Made by a program: the position numbers and the translations under genes. Source: Clostridium sp. JN-9 (GTDB lineage: Bacteria; Bacillota; Clostridia; Clostridiales; Clostridiaceae). From it: a DNA stretch of 64,000 nt. Below the pieces are notes generated by a model. That model made no database searches and was not told the origin of the DNA. It saw nothing but the letters and a program-made list of their open reading frames with translations. The stretch spans positions 2,356,001 through 2,420,000 of the forward strand of contig NZ_CP035280.1 of the NCBI RefSeq assembly GCF_004103695.1. Direction: 5' to 3'. Positions 42,548 to 50,931 of this stretch are shown in pieces. The number at the start of each line of letters is the position of its first letter. Positions within the stretch are counted from its first letter, which is position 1.

Positions 42548-44326
42548 TCATGCTACATTGGGTTCTATTTCATTTAATTTCTTAACCAGTTTAGTGACTA
42601 TCTTATCTATATCGGCATCTTCTCTAACTACTATCTGATCTGCTAACTTTGCTATTACTACGCCACCTAACATACTGTTACTATCTCTATTTGAATAAAT
42701 AGAACTTCCTTTAGATAAGTTTACAAGTTCAGGTCCGTGCTCTCCTACCCAAGTAAGCCCACCTTTCCAATAGTTTGTACCAAGTGCGTTCTTCCCTGGG
42801 TCTTTGCCTGATATTTTATCAGATATATTTTTCACAATATCTACTGTGCCCTTTATTGGATGTGCAAAGAATGTTTTTATATTATCCCAATACTCACATA
42901 TTTTTTCTTTAAATTCTTTACATTTTTCTTTTACTGAATCAAATGTTTCTTTAATACTTTCTATCTTAGTTTTACAAAAATCTATAACTGCCTTAGTCTT
43001 GTCCTGTATTCCACCCCAATTATGTTTCCAGGCTTCATACAAAAGAATTACTACTGCTATAATACCCATTATTATTAATACAACTGGGTTAGCCGCTAAG
43101 AATGCAAACACAGGTTTTACTACATTTATTATCCCTTTAGCCACATTTTTTACTGTTTTTAATAAGTTATTTTTAAGCACATTTCCTATAACTCCAACCC
43201 ATGACTTTATAGTCCCAACAACTTTACTTAAGCCTTTTGGAATTGACTTCACAAAGGTTAATATACCTTTTCCAGCAGTTTTAAATACTTTCGCAACACT
43301 TTTAAGTGGCCCCGAAGCAATACTTACAATATTTTTAAATACTCCTTTGAACCCGCTTTTAAATGTTCTTGCTGATGTAAGCAATGCCCCAATTTCTTTT
43401 TTTATATCTTTAAAATTTTTTTTGATACTAGAAACACCTTTTCCAGCTTCAAACCCAGCAAATAATCCTACGAATAACTTAGGATGTGCTGCTACTGTTT
43501 TTATTAAAGGCTCCAAGGTTTTAGCAACTCCAGCTATTGCACTTCCAAATTCTTTAGCTATTCCCCATCCTGCCTTAACATCCTCCATAAATTGCTTAAA
43601 TGCAGCCTTATATTCTTTTATTTTATTAGGGTTTTCAAAACCTTTTAAAAACTCTGTTAGTTTATTTCCTCCTTCAGTAGCTAAATTGCCTATCTCCTTT
43701 TGTAATTGGCTAAATGCACCAGAGGCTTTTATTTTATCAAGTAATGGCATAATTACAGCAAGTTGTTTTTTAAAGTTATCAAATAATCCACCTTTCATAA
43801 TTTGCCCATTATCATCTATACCGGCAAGACCTCTACCCATTGAAGCAAAAGTATCACCTATGTTTGAAATCATACCTCCAGCAGTATTACTCTTTTCATT
43901 CATTAATCCACCATATTTTGAATTAATAATGTTTGTAACCATATCAACTGCTTTTTGTGGATCGCTTACTTGTAATTCACCATTTTTTGAGAACGTGGCA
44001 CCAGCTTTCATCCAATCTTGATTGCTTACTCCAAAATCTCTAAACATATCAACGCCCATGCCAAGCTGACCACTTTTTAATTTAGACATAGCAAATATTG
44101 CCTGCTCCAGTGGTTTATTCATAGCTGCGGCAGCATCACCTAATGGATTTAAATATTTTGTATAATCTAATCCACTTGTAGCTAATTGAGTAACACCTGA
44201 AACTACTTGTCCAGCATCAAATGGGGTTTTAGCAGCGTCATTATAGGCCCACTTTAAAGCTTCAGTTCCTTTTTGCTTACTGTGCAAAACTGTATTTAAT
44301 GTAGCTGAATAATCTTCATTCTTCAT
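42548..44326 (-). CDS. Tail tape measure protein, C-terminal part (frame-separated)
   Basis: 592 residues from ATG 44326, but the frame continues upstream as KKTYDWTIGNA, so it belongs to the protein that starts at 44781. Large central helical region (FKDIKKEIGALLTSARTFKS), a hydrophobic stretch (FLAANPVVLIIMGIIAVVIL, about 407-432) of the kind expected for tape measures that insert into the membrane, and a C-terminal GTNYWKGGLTWVGEHGPELV block typical of PBSX-like tape measures. Joined length is 744 residues. Confidence 0.8.
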   Translation of the reverse strand: MKNEDYSATLNTVLHSKQKGTEALKWAYNDAAKTPFDAGQVVSGVTQLATSGLDYTKYLNPLGDAAAAMNKPLEQAIFAMSKLKSGQLGMGVDMFRDFGVSNQDWMKAGATFSKNGELQVSDPQKAVDMVTNIINSKYGGLMNEKSNTAGGMISNIGDTFASMGRGLAGIDDNGQIMKGGLFDNFKKQLAVIMPLLDKIKASGAFSQLQKEIGNLATEGGNKLTEFLKGFENPNKIKEYKAAFKQFMEDVKAGWGIAKEFGSAIAGVAKTLEPLIKTVAAHPKLFVGLFAGFEAGKGVSSIKKNFKDIKKEIGALLTSARTFKSGFKGVFKNIVSIASGPLKSVAKVFKTAGKGILTFVKSIPKGLSKVVGTIKSWVGVIGNVLKNNLLKTVKNVAKGIINVVKPVFAFLAANPVVLIIMGIIAVVILLYEAWKHNWGGIQDKTKAVIDFCKTKIESIKETFDSVKEKCKEFKEKICEYWDNIKTFFAHPIKGTVDIVKNISDKISGKDPGKNALGTNYWKGGLTWVGEHGPELVNLSKGSSIYSNRDSNSMLGGVVIAKLADQIVVREDADIDKIVTKLVKKLNEIEPNVA

Positions 44327-44781
44327 AGCGTTACCAATTGTCCAGTCATAAGTTTTTTTGCACCAGCTCCAAATACGATTCCTGCTGCAAGTGTTTTAAG
44401 ATTGAATATGCTATTTGTAATACTTTGTATGACAGATTTTGTCTTATCTATTGCATTTACAATAACCCTATAAGGTTTATCTACTAAAAGTCTTACATGA
44501 CCTTTTATTCTCTGCATACTTTCTGTAGCTGTGTCTTTAGCTGCAATCATAATAGCTACATTGGTTTTTATATCATTCAAGGCTCTTTTAGTTTTTGTTA
44601 TCTGTTCGGTGGCTTCATCTTTAGCTTTTATTGTAGCTTCATATTTCTGTTTGCTCATGTTTTGTAATTCGTTTTTAGCTTTTAATACTGCTTGCTGGAA
44701 GCTATCTGTGCTGCTTATAGCTGACTTGATTTGAGTTGAAAAGTCATCCTCTAAATTAATGACTGCTTTTAATTCTGCCAA
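44323..44781 (-). CDS. Tail tape measure protein, N-terminal part
   Basis: TTG start with AAAGGAGGTGAG upstream. 152 residues: a helical region with repeated units, AKDEATEQITKTKRALNDIK and AKDTATESMQRIKGHVRLLV, as in other clostridial tape measures, then FGAGAKK and a short out-of-frame tail. The break is at seven A (coding strand GCAAAAAAACTT). One more A, or a -1 slip of the ribosome, restores the frame to KKTYDW. Sequencing error, real mutation and recoding are all open. Confidence 0.75.
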   Translation of the reverse strand: MAELKAVINLEDDFSTQIKSAISSTDSFQQAVLKAKNELQNMSKQKYEATIKAKDEATEQITKTKRALNDIKTNVAIMIAAKDTATESMQRIKGHVRLLVDKPYRVIVNAIDKTKSVIQSITNSIFNLKTLAAGIVFGAGAKKLMTGQLVTL

Positions 44782-44811
44782 GCTCTCACCTCCTTTTATA
44801 ATTCACTGCAT

Positions 44812-44837
44812 AAAAAAAGAACCACCAAAGTGATTCT
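44812..44837 (-). terminator. Terminator after the moron gene
   Basis: On the minus strand AGAATCAC-TTTG-GTGGTTCT is followed by seven T. It lies between the membrane protein gene (stop at 44843) and the tape measure. Confidence 0.75.
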
Positions 44838-44842
44838 CTTCA

Positions 44843-45472
44843 TTATGGAGTAACTATTAATTTTCCATCCAATTCATCATTACCATCAGGAGATTGATAG
44901 TACACAAACCCATTATATTCCCCAAATGTAATGACAGTTTCATATTCTCCCGGTTCATTAGCAGAGGCTATAATATTAAAAGTTCTCTTTTCTTTTGGTG
45001 GAATCTCAATATTCCAGTTTATATCTCTGCCATTTTTTGTACCACCATTCATTATATTAGTAATTACTAAACCTTTTTCTAATAAATCTTTATTACTAAA
45101 GACTAATTTGATACCTTTTATCGATTTATTTTTACTTGTATTTTCAATTTCAACTGATATTACTACCTTTTCTCCTGTTTTAGCAATTTGCGGATTTATT
45201 TTCCCCGTAAAATTAATTTTAGGCATTTCTTCTTGAATTTTTTTAGCTTCTGCTTGTTCCTTCGCCTTCTCTTCCGTGGCTTTCTTTTTCTGTTGTTCTT
45301 GTATTGCAACAGCTTTCTGATGATTTACATTGGCAATATGTTTATGTATGCCAAATCCTATAGCGATAATAATTATTAATAATACTATAAAAAAGCCGCA
45401 ACCTATTCTAGTATTCCTCTTATCCTCTTCGCTTTCTTTTGTATTCTTTAAATTATTATTTATTTCACTCAT
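44843..45472 (-). CDS. Membrane-anchored moron protein, function unknown
   Basis: Protein of 209 residues. After a charged N-terminus comes one transmembrane helix (about 25-46), then a Gln/Lys/Glu/Ala coiled region (50-85) and an Ig-like beta domain (90-209) with ENTSKNKSIKGIKLVFSN and GEYETVITFGEYNG. The domain should be outside the cell. It sits between the tail chaperone and tape measure, where no extra gene is normal, with its own -10 and terminator. That is the classic moron layout; exclusion of other phages or a surface change in the lysogen is possible. ATG 45472 follows GGGAGGGG. Confidence 0.6.
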   Translation of the reverse strand: MSEINNNLKNTKESEEDKRNTRIGCGFFIVLLIIIIAIGFGIHKHIANVNHQKAVAIQEQQKKKATEEKAKEQAEAKKIQEEMPKINFTGKINPQIAKTGEKVVISVEIENTSKNKSIKGIKLVFSNKDLLEKGLVITNIMNGGTKNGRDINWNIEIPPKEKRTFNIIASANEPGEYETVITFGEYNGFVYYQSPDGNDELDGKLIVTP

Positions 45473-45492
45473 AATAACCCCTCCCAATAACC

Positions 45493-45498
45493 ATTATA
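45493..45498 (-). promoter_or_regulatory. Promoter -10 of the moron gene
   Basis: TATAAT (minus strand), preceded by TTG, 20 bases before the start codon. The -35 region (TCCAAT at 17 bases) is poor. It overlaps the end of the frameshift extension of the tail chaperone. Confidence 0.4.
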
Positions 45499-45706
45499 CA
45501 ATAGTTGTTGGGAAAATTGGAGCATTATTCCTCTCTAAATCCATCCTAATTTTATTTTTTTCTTCTATTTCGTAATCGTGGAATGCATGTAAAACTAATT
45601 TATCGCCTACAGACATATTCCAAAACTCAGATGGCGAAGTTATATGTTTATCTTTCCACAAATCATACATAAGTCTAACTTCACCATCTGAGTTTATTAG
45701 TTTTTT
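45494..45706 (-). CDS. Tail chaperone -1 frameshift extension (GT-like part)
   Basis: After a -1 slip on AAAAAAC the ribosome reads VKKLINSDGEVRLMYDLWKD, then ITSPSEFWNMSVGDKLVLHA and stops at 45494. This frame is open over about 67 codons with sensible composition, directly downstream of the XkdN-like gene. With the upstream part it gives a 200-residue product over 45494-46095. Long-tailed phages make the second tail chaperone (lambda GT type) in this way. It has no start codon of its own. Confidence 0.75.
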   Translation of the reverse strand, partial: KKLINSDGEVRLMYDLWKDKHITSPSEFWNMSVGDKLVLHAFHDYEIEEKNKIRMDLERNNAPIFPTTIV

Positions 45707-46095
45707 ACTTCTTTTACTGCATCCTTACCAAATCCGCTTAGTTCAGTGATTGTTGTGTAAATTGCGGATATTTCACCTGGAAGGAATATTTTATTAATTG
45801 CTTCGGCTGCTGTTACAGCTCCAAAATATTCAACTATCTTCTGGTTTCCAAAATCAGGGTCCTTTGACCCGATTAAAACTGTCTGTACTTGAATATTTTT
45901 ATCTACGCTTATATCTCCATCAACACTTAAAGACACACTATTTTGTAATTCTGCAAATTCGTCTGCAGTTACAGCTTGGCATGTAATGGTAAAAGGCTCT
46001 CCAAGTATATTAGAAAGCCTTGTAATTTCAATTTCCTTTGTTGGTCTAATTAATTTATTTACGTCTATTTTTAATAATAAATCTAATTTATTCAT
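45697..46095 (-). CDS. Tail assembly chaperone (XkdN-like, G part)
   Basis: Protein of 132 residues between tube and tape measure genes, the normal place of tail chaperones. IRPTKEIEITRLSNILGEPF and GAVTAAEAINKIFLPGEISA are typical of XkdN. It ends in VKN-stop with a canonical slippery heptamer (45700-45706) over the last two codons, so a longer form is expected as well. Chaperones of this kind coat the tape measure during tail assembly and are absent from the virion. RBS AGGAGGGG. Confidence 0.85.
   Translation of the reverse strand: MNKLDLLLKIDVNKLIRPTKEIEITRLSNILGEPFTITCQAVTADEFAELQNSVSLSVDGDISVDKNIQVQTVLIGSKDPDFGNQKIVEYFGAVTAAEAINKIFLPGEISAIYTTITELSGFGKDAVKEVKN
45700..45706 (-). promoter_or_regulatory. 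Slippery heptamer A AAA AAC for -1 frameshifting
   Basis: The coding strand reads GTA AAA AAC TAA, giving A-AAA-AAC in the zero frame directly before the stop. This is one of the strongest known -1 slippery sequences and lies exactly where phage tail chaperone genes use one. Confidence 0.8.
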
Positions 46096-46107
46096 GTTTT
46101 GCCCCTC

Positions 46108-46560
46108 CTATACAGTGCCTGGATCTATTGTATCTAGTATCTCAAAATCCTCAAATGTAAATGGAACAGATTCTGTCCCAAGCTTTCCAGCACTCCAATC
46201 TGCTAGAGTTAGTTCGTCTACTTTGCAACCAATAAATTTAATTCTTTCAGTTCCACCATTGCCTGGGTCACTCATTTTACTAATTATTGTAAATACAGTT
46301 TCCTTACCGTTTCTCAAATCATCTGCAACAAGCAATATCATTCTTGAGCTTGTCTTATTTAAAGTCAGCGTTCCACTACCATCCCAACCAACGATTTTGT
46401 ATTTTTTACTCATGGTACCGCACATTGGCACATCAACTTTATTTATTTTTGCTTTAGCCTGTATTCCTGTGGCTTCAGCTGCTTGACTGTCATTTATAAA
46501 CACAGCTCCGAAATTACCATATAATGTTTTTTCTTCATTGTAATTACCTGTTCTTGACAT
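46108..46560 (-). CDS. Tail tube protein (XkdM, DUF2001)
   Basis: Protein of 150 residues. GNFGAVFINDSQAAEATGI, KYKIVGWDGSGTLTLNKTSS and ELTLADWSAGKLGTESVPFT are conserved XkdM blocks. It builds the inner tube of the contractile tail. It lies 12 bases behind the sheath gene. Confidence 0.88.
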   Translation of the reverse strand: MSRTGNYNEEKTLYGNFGAVFINDSQAAEATGIQAKAKINKVDVPMCGTMSKKYKIVGWDGSGTLTLNKTSSRMILLVADDLRNGKETVFTIISKMSDPGNGGTERIKFIGCKVDELTLADWSAGKLGTESVPFTFEDFEILDTIDPGTV

Positions 46561-46572
46561 AATTTACACCTC

Positions 46573-47646
46573 CTATATACCAATGGACATATTAAAATCT
46601 TCCATGGCATCTAAAATTTTAGCTTTTGCAGCAATAAATACTTTATCTTCTGTATTAGCCTCTTTAATCTGCTGCACACTCATAGTAGATGTATCAACTC
46701 CAATGCTCTTTAAATAAGCTTCTTGAGCTTCTAAATCTATATACACGCTGCTTTTGCCTTTATCTAGTAACCCATCTAGTTCTAGTTGGTCAAAATAACC
46801 GCCTATTGCACTTATTAGCAATACTTTGTGGTCATAATCATTTTGGATTTTACCAATGTAATTGTCACTTACAGTAGCTTTTATATCATCATGTATTTGG
46901 TCCATAATATCTACAATTTTAATTTTTTTGAATAGTGATCCTTTACCTGTGGTTGTAGTAGTTAAGCTATTTACTGCTCTTACTATTTTAACTTTCTCAC
47001 CATCATTCATTAATATTAATTTCCCGGCATCTACTGCAGTGTCCATTTCAGCTTTTGTTAAATGGTCACAATCATTTAACTCACTAAGTGGTGCATAAGT
47101 TGCACTTATAGTAAGCGGTGTTCCTGCAAGCATACCTGCTATTCTACTGCAATATTGCTTTGCTGTATAAGTAATTGAGCCTTCTACATTTTTTTCATTG
47201 GTATAGTTTATAATCCCCTCATGGTCTCCAACACAATTAGGTAAAACTGCTTTTACTCTCTTATCAATCGTATCTCTTAAAGATTTAATCCAAGTTGCAA
47301 AAGCTGTCACATCTGCATCTGCTATTTCCGGAAAAGCTAAATAGTTCCATTTAATAGTCTCAAGATAATGCTGTGCAATTGTGTAATCAGTAGTATCTAC
47401 TGGAACTATATAAGCTATAACATTTTTAGGCGAATTTACATATCCCATAAATGCTAAAGTTATTTGTGCTTTATTATCGGCAGTCAATGCACTTGGAATG
47501 TCTGCCACAGAAGCCATTTTTATAGGGTTAGTCAAAGGCGCTGGAACTGTATCTTTTAAAATTAATACTACAACACCTCTATCGCCACGTTTTATTGCTG
47601 TGGCTCCTGCTTGTTTAAAAAGTATATTAATGCTTGGTGCTCCCAT
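46573..47646 (-). CDS. Tail sheath protein (XkdK)
   Basis: Protein of 357 residues. KRGDRGVVVLILKD, the long central domain, and the C-terminal MDAMEDF..-like end with KVFIAAKAKILDAMED fit the sheath proteins of PBSX-like phages. The presence of a sheath proves the contractile tail type. It overlaps the previous stop by one base. Confidence 0.88.
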   Translation of the reverse strand: MGAPSINILFKQAGATAIKRGDRGVVVLILKDTVPAPLTNPIKMASVADIPSALTADNKAQITLAFMGYVNSPKNVIAYIVPVDTTDYTIAQHYLETIKWNYLAFPEIADADVTAFATWIKSLRDTIDKRVKAVLPNCVGDHEGIINYTNEKNVEGSITYTAKQYCSRIAGMLAGTPLTISATYAPLSELNDCDHLTKAEMDTAVDAGKLILMNDGEKVKIVRAVNSLTTTTTGKGSLFKKIKIVDIMDQIHDDIKATVSDNYIGKIQNDYDHKVLLISAIGGYFDQLELDGLLDKGKSSVYIDLEAQEAYLKSIGVDTSTMSVQQIKEANTEDKVFIAAKAKILDAMEDFNMSIGI

Positions 47647-48089
47647 TAATTAACTCCTCCTTTTAAATTAATTTCTTTCATTGTTGGTACTGTAGGATCT
47701 TGTCTAGTTCCTATTGTTGTGTCCAAAACAAGTTGTAAAAATATATCTTTGTCACCTGTATAATCCGAATTTATTTGTTTTATCTTTGCCCATTTTCCAT
47801 CATATTCGATTGCTAAATCAGACATAAATTTATATTTTAAAGTTTCAATGGTGCTTGCTTGGTCTGCTCTGCTTTTAATGTTCCCGTAATCGTCTATAGG
47901 GCTAAAATAAACAATCTGAATTATTGTATTATTGTTATAGGTGTATCTGTTCATAGGCATGTCTAAATCGCTTATTCTGTAAATAAAAAAAGAAGGCCTT
48001 TTAAATCCTTCTCCCATTTCGTCTACAACAATATCATATCCAAATTTACTAGCTATAACTGCTGCTATAGCATTTATTAATTCATCCAT
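47646..48089 (-). CDS. Tail terminator-like protein (DUF6838-type)
   Basis: Protein of 147 residues. RPSFFIYRISDLDMPMNRYT and YNNNTIIQIVYFSP are known from the small protein directly before sheath genes in clostridial phages. By position (neck end of the tail) it should be the tail terminator. Sequence motifs alone do not prove it. Confidence 0.6.
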   Translation of the reverse strand: MDELINAIAAVIASKFGYDIVVDEMGEGFKRPSFFIYRISDLDMPMNRYTYNNNTIIQIVYFSPIDDYGNIKSRADQASTIETLKYKFMSDLAIEYDGKWAKIKQINSDYTGDKDIFLQLVLDTTIGTRQDPTVPTMKEINLKGGVN

Positions 48090-48092
48090 AGG

Positions 48093-48554
48093 TTATTCAC
48101 CCAGCCTTCTTAACAATTCGTCTAGCCAGCTGTTTAGTTCCAACATTATCTTAGGCTCTGCATTTTGCATTCCTTTTTCCATAAAATGCTTGCCTAAAAT
48201 ATATTGAGGATGTAGCATAATACCTTTATCATTTCCATTTTTTAAATACTTTCTTCCTGCTGGCGTATCTAAATATTTAGCTGGTAAAAATCTTTGATTT
48301 ACTAAGTGTCCATTATTAACATCTATCGCATAATCTGTATCAACACCCACCTGTGCGGTATTTTTATCTAAGAGCTGTGTATTCAACGAAGCTCTTAACC
48401 TTCCAGTGTCGACTGGTATAAATTGTTTGATTTCTCTCTCTGCCATATGTCCGATTTTCTGTAATTCTCTTTGCTTTTCATTTGGAAAAGTTTCATTTGT
48501 TATCTTTAGTAGTTCTTGCTTCCACTCCTCTAAGCCTTCAACTTCAAAACTCAT
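48093..48554 (-). CDS. HK97 gp10-like neck protein (XkdI)
   Basis: Protein of 153 residues with IKQFIPVDTGRLRASLNTQ and YAIDVNNGH, the (V/P)DTGRLRxS signature of gp10/XkdI. It belongs to the head-tail joining set. 4 bases before the next gene. Confidence 0.82.
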   Translation of the reverse strand: MSFEVEGLEEWKQELLKITNETFPNEKQRELQKIGHMAEREIKQFIPVDTGRLRASLNTQLLDKNTAQVGVDTDYAIDVNNGHLVNQRFLPAKYLDTPAGRKYLKNGNDKGIMLHPQYILGKHFMEKGMQNAEPKIMLELNSWLDELLRRLGE

Positions 48555-48555
48555 A

Positions 48556-48732
48556 TCACACCTCTTTTATTTCAACAATGTTAAAGGTTTTTATATAGGT
48601 TTTATCGTTATCTTTTTCAAATGTCGCAAAGTAACCATCTACCCCTATTAGCTTTGCTATGTCAAAAGTATTCCATACAGTCTTATAAGTAACCATTTTC
48701 CCTAGATATTCTTTAACCTGTTTACTTTTCAT
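48556..48732 (-). CDS. Small phage neck-region protein, 58 aa
   Basis: Open frame with start four bases past the previous stop and stop one base before the XkdI start. Sequence opens MKSKQVKEYLGKMVTYKTVW and ends NIVEIKEV; it looks like a small beta protein. It fills the only gap between neck genes, which supports it. No family recognised. Confidence 0.6.
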   Translation of the reverse strand: MKSKQVKEYLGKMVTYKTVWNTFDIAKLIGVDGYFATFEKDNDKTYIKTFNIVEIKEV

Positions 48733-48735
48733 TCA

Positions 48736-49062
48736 TTACACTTCCTCTTTATAGGTAACATCAGCTTCTATGTGATGATTGTTTGGCTTGTATGGATTGC
48801 TTACTATATACCTGGTAGTGCCATTTATAGTGGCTATGTCACCGGCTTTTACATTTGCATTAACATCGGGTACATATAACTTCAATTGCTGTATAAAAGT
48901 CCCTTGTGGCGACATTTGAACCAAGCTGCCATTTGCTCTACCTAACCTGCATGAATAAAAGCCTGTACTTGGAAATGTTTCCGTTACTGGTTTAACTATA
49001 TGAGTCGCTGGATCCTTAACAGTAGATGTTCTTGTAATAACAAGTTTATCATTATGCTTCAT
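48736..49062 (-). CDS. Head-tail joining protein (XkdH-like)
   Basis: Protein of 108 residues: VKPVTETFPSTGFYSCRLGR, GDIATINGTTRYIVSNPYKP and NHHIEADVTYKEEV. The GDIA..NG..Y.V..P pattern is typical of head closure proteins of this group. ATGA overlap with the gene upstream. Confidence 0.75.
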   Translation of the reverse strand: MKHNDKLVITRTSTVKDPATHIVKPVTETFPSTGFYSCRLGRANGSLVQMSPQGTFIQQLKLYVPDVNANVKAGDIATINGTTRYIVSNPYKPNNHHIEADVTYKEEV

Positions 49063-49622
49063 AGCGACACCTTCCTATATCTATCAAGAACACGAGATAT
49101 ATTAAGTGGCATTTCTGAATCCTTCTTTGAGTAAGTATATCTTACATCGCCCTCTGTTTCCTGCTCTATACCAAGCCTATTCTCTCTGCTATCCTTATAC
49201 TCAATAACTGCTAGCTTAGTTGCAGCCATAGCTAAATCATTTGGTATAGTATCATATCCTGCAATATAAGTTATTGTTGTTTCTATCGAATTATCTGTTG
49301 CATAAACAATGCTACCGCCCATGGTAAACCCTTTTAAATCATTAAATTGAATGTAATTTCCCTTTATCTTAAAATCTGTATCTTGATTTTGTGGCATTCC
49401 ATCTCTTATTACAGATATAACTGATTTTAACGGTGTATTTCTAGGAAAACATTTATGCTTACACATATGGGTTTCGGTATAAGTAGCAACATCAAATTTT
49501 CTACTGCAGTAATTTTCAATTTGTTCTGTAACATAATCTACTAAATCCTGTATAAATGTATAATCAGATGAATCACTTATTTGTAGGTAACTTTTTACCT
49601 TTTCTACCGTTGTCAGAGACAT
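49059..49622 (-). CDS. Head-tail connector protein (gp6/DUF3199-like)
   Basis: Protein of 187 residues. VKSYLQISDSSDYTFIQDLV, FPRNTPLKSVISVIRDG and PNDLAMAATKLAVIEYKDSR follow the pattern of the gp6-like connector that forms the ring under the portal. Overlaps neighbours on both sides. Confidence 0.75.
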   Translation of the reverse strand: MSLTTVEKVKSYLQISDSSDYTFIQDLVDYVTEQIENYCSRKFDVATYTETHMCKHKCFPRNTPLKSVISVIRDGMPQNQDTDFKIKGNYIQFNDLKGFTMGGSIVYATDNSIETTITYIAGYDTIPNDLAMAATKLAVIEYKDSRENRLGIEQETEGDVRYTYSKKDSEMPLNISRVLDRYRKVSL

Positions 49623-49770
49623 TTTTTACACCATCTCCTACCTTCTCTACTACCCCAGCCCTTTCAAACCAGTCCGCCTGGTTATTATCAAATCCTGCTA
49701 TGTCTCCCTTCGCATAAGGAGAATAATTTTTTATAAACTTTACTGTTGCATCCACTTTTGTCACCTCCAA
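49573..49770 (-). CDS. Small phage protein after the capsid gene, 65 aa
   Basis: ATG with TTTGGAGGTGAC upstream. The sequence VKFIKNYSPYAKGDIAGFDN, then WFERAGVVEKV, then a basic tail. Small proteins with KGDIAGF and a C-terminal basic tail stand after capsid genes in many Firmicutes phages. It overlaps the connector start by 50 bases, which is long but common in this cluster. Confidence 0.65.
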   Translation of the reverse strand: MEVTKVDATVKFIKNYSPYAKGDIAGFDNNQADWFERAGVVEKVGDGVKNVSDNGRKGKKLPTNK

Positions 49771-49813
49771 ATGGATTATAGGCCATAGAATAAACTACAG
49801 CCTATAAATTATA

Positions 49814-50929
49814 TTAAGATGCGGCTTTGCCTGTTGGAACACCTGTTAATTTAACGAATGCCTTTGGTACTGCAAGTTTCCCATCAAGTCTATTTGATAC
49901 TTTTACAATTATTCTATTCTGGAAGAAAGCAGTATCAGAAGTTGTGTTTATTTCTGTACTCATTTCTCCTCTATCAAACAAGTAATAATGCTTAAAGTTA
50001 CCAAATAGGACCTCTGTTTCGTTGTGACCAGTGCCTAAATTTTCAGGAAGTATTCCATCAAGCTCTTCTACTGGGAAACCATTAAATGTAGGAAGTTGTC
50101 CATCAGTTACCTTACTGTTATCTGCCCATAACGGTCTGCCCTGTAAATCTTTCATTAATCTCATTTGTTTTATTACAGAAGTGCCGGCAATATAAATAGA
50201 ACCTTGTCTGTAAACAGAAGCTATGCTGTAAGGCATTGATATAAGATCATCAATTACTAATTTTCCTCCTGTTAAAACTGCTGCTGATATTATATTAGCA
50301 TTTGCTCTTATACCTTCAGGCTGGTTTGAATCACTTCCAGCACCGCAAAGTATTGCAGTATTTTCAGCTTTTACAAATGCATCAGCATATAAAGTTAATA
50401 AGAAATTATAAACTGCAATAGGAGTATCTGATATCATATCTTTACTTAATGCAGTATATCCATCAAGTCTATGAACTTTGTAACTTAAGTTATTAAATTT
50501 AGGATCTTGCTTGTTTTTACTTTCAGAATCATTATCTGACCATTGCATTACAACTCCGCCTTCAGCAGTTGGAATTGTACCACTTCTGAAGCCTACTGGA
50601 ACAATAGTAACCTTACTTCTTAGTGCAAGTGGCTGCTTTATAACTCTGTCTATTATATCATTTTGGAACTCAGTTGGTAGTAAAGTTTCTCCCTGGTCTG
50701 ATATTCCTCCTGATAAGTCTTTAGCTGTAGCCATGTCCCCAATCATCAAGGCCTTGAAATATTTAACTGTTTTTACTTCTTTGGTGTCTGTCCCATTTGG
50801 ATTATTTGGGTCTATACCACAACTTAAATCAATTTTGTTTATCACTGCTTTCATAGCTGGAGAATTTAATAATCCCTCAGTTGTCTTATTTACTAAGTTA
50901 TTAAATTCTTTCTGTGTCATTTTAGCCAT
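49814..50929 (-). CDS. Major capsid protein (HK97 fold)
   Basis: Protein of 371 residues behind the protease. GGISDQGETLLPTEFQNDII, LRSKVTIVPVGFRSGTIPTA and NGFPVEELDGILPENLG-type blocks mark the HK97-fold phage capsid family. About 100 N-terminal residues are helical and polar and may be removed by the protease as delta domain. GGAGG upstream, overlapping region with the protease end. Confidence 0.9.
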   Translation of the reverse strand: MAKMTQKEFNNLVNKTTEGLLNSPAMKAVINKIDLSCGIDPNNPNGTDTKEVKTVKYFKALMIGDMATAKDLSGGISDQGETLLPTEFQNDIIDRVIKQPLALRSKVTIVPVGFRSGTIPTAEGGVVMQWSDNDSESKNKQDPKFNNLSYKVHRLDGYTALSKDMISDTPIAVYNFLLTLYADAFVKAENTAILCGAGSDSNQPEGIRANANIISAAVLTGGKLVIDDLISMPYSIASVYRQGSIYIAGTSVIKQMRLMKDLQGRPLWADNSKVTDGQLPTFNGFPVEELDGILPENLGTGHNETEVLFGNFKHYYLFDRGEMSTEINTTSDTAFFQNRIIVKVSNRLDGKLAVPKAFVKLTGVPTGKAAS

Positions 50930-50931
50930 TA

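Noticed and set aside
42804..44021. Long plus-strand frame of 405 codons opposite the tape measure
   Set aside because: Shadow of the minus-strand gene: no ribosome site, Leu/Phe/Ile-rich composition, no motifs.
44323..44365. Programmed frameshift as the main explanation of the tape measure break
   Set aside because: An A7 tract can slip, but recoding inside tape measures is not usual and other one-base losses in this prophage favour mutation or consensus error; kept only as an alternative.
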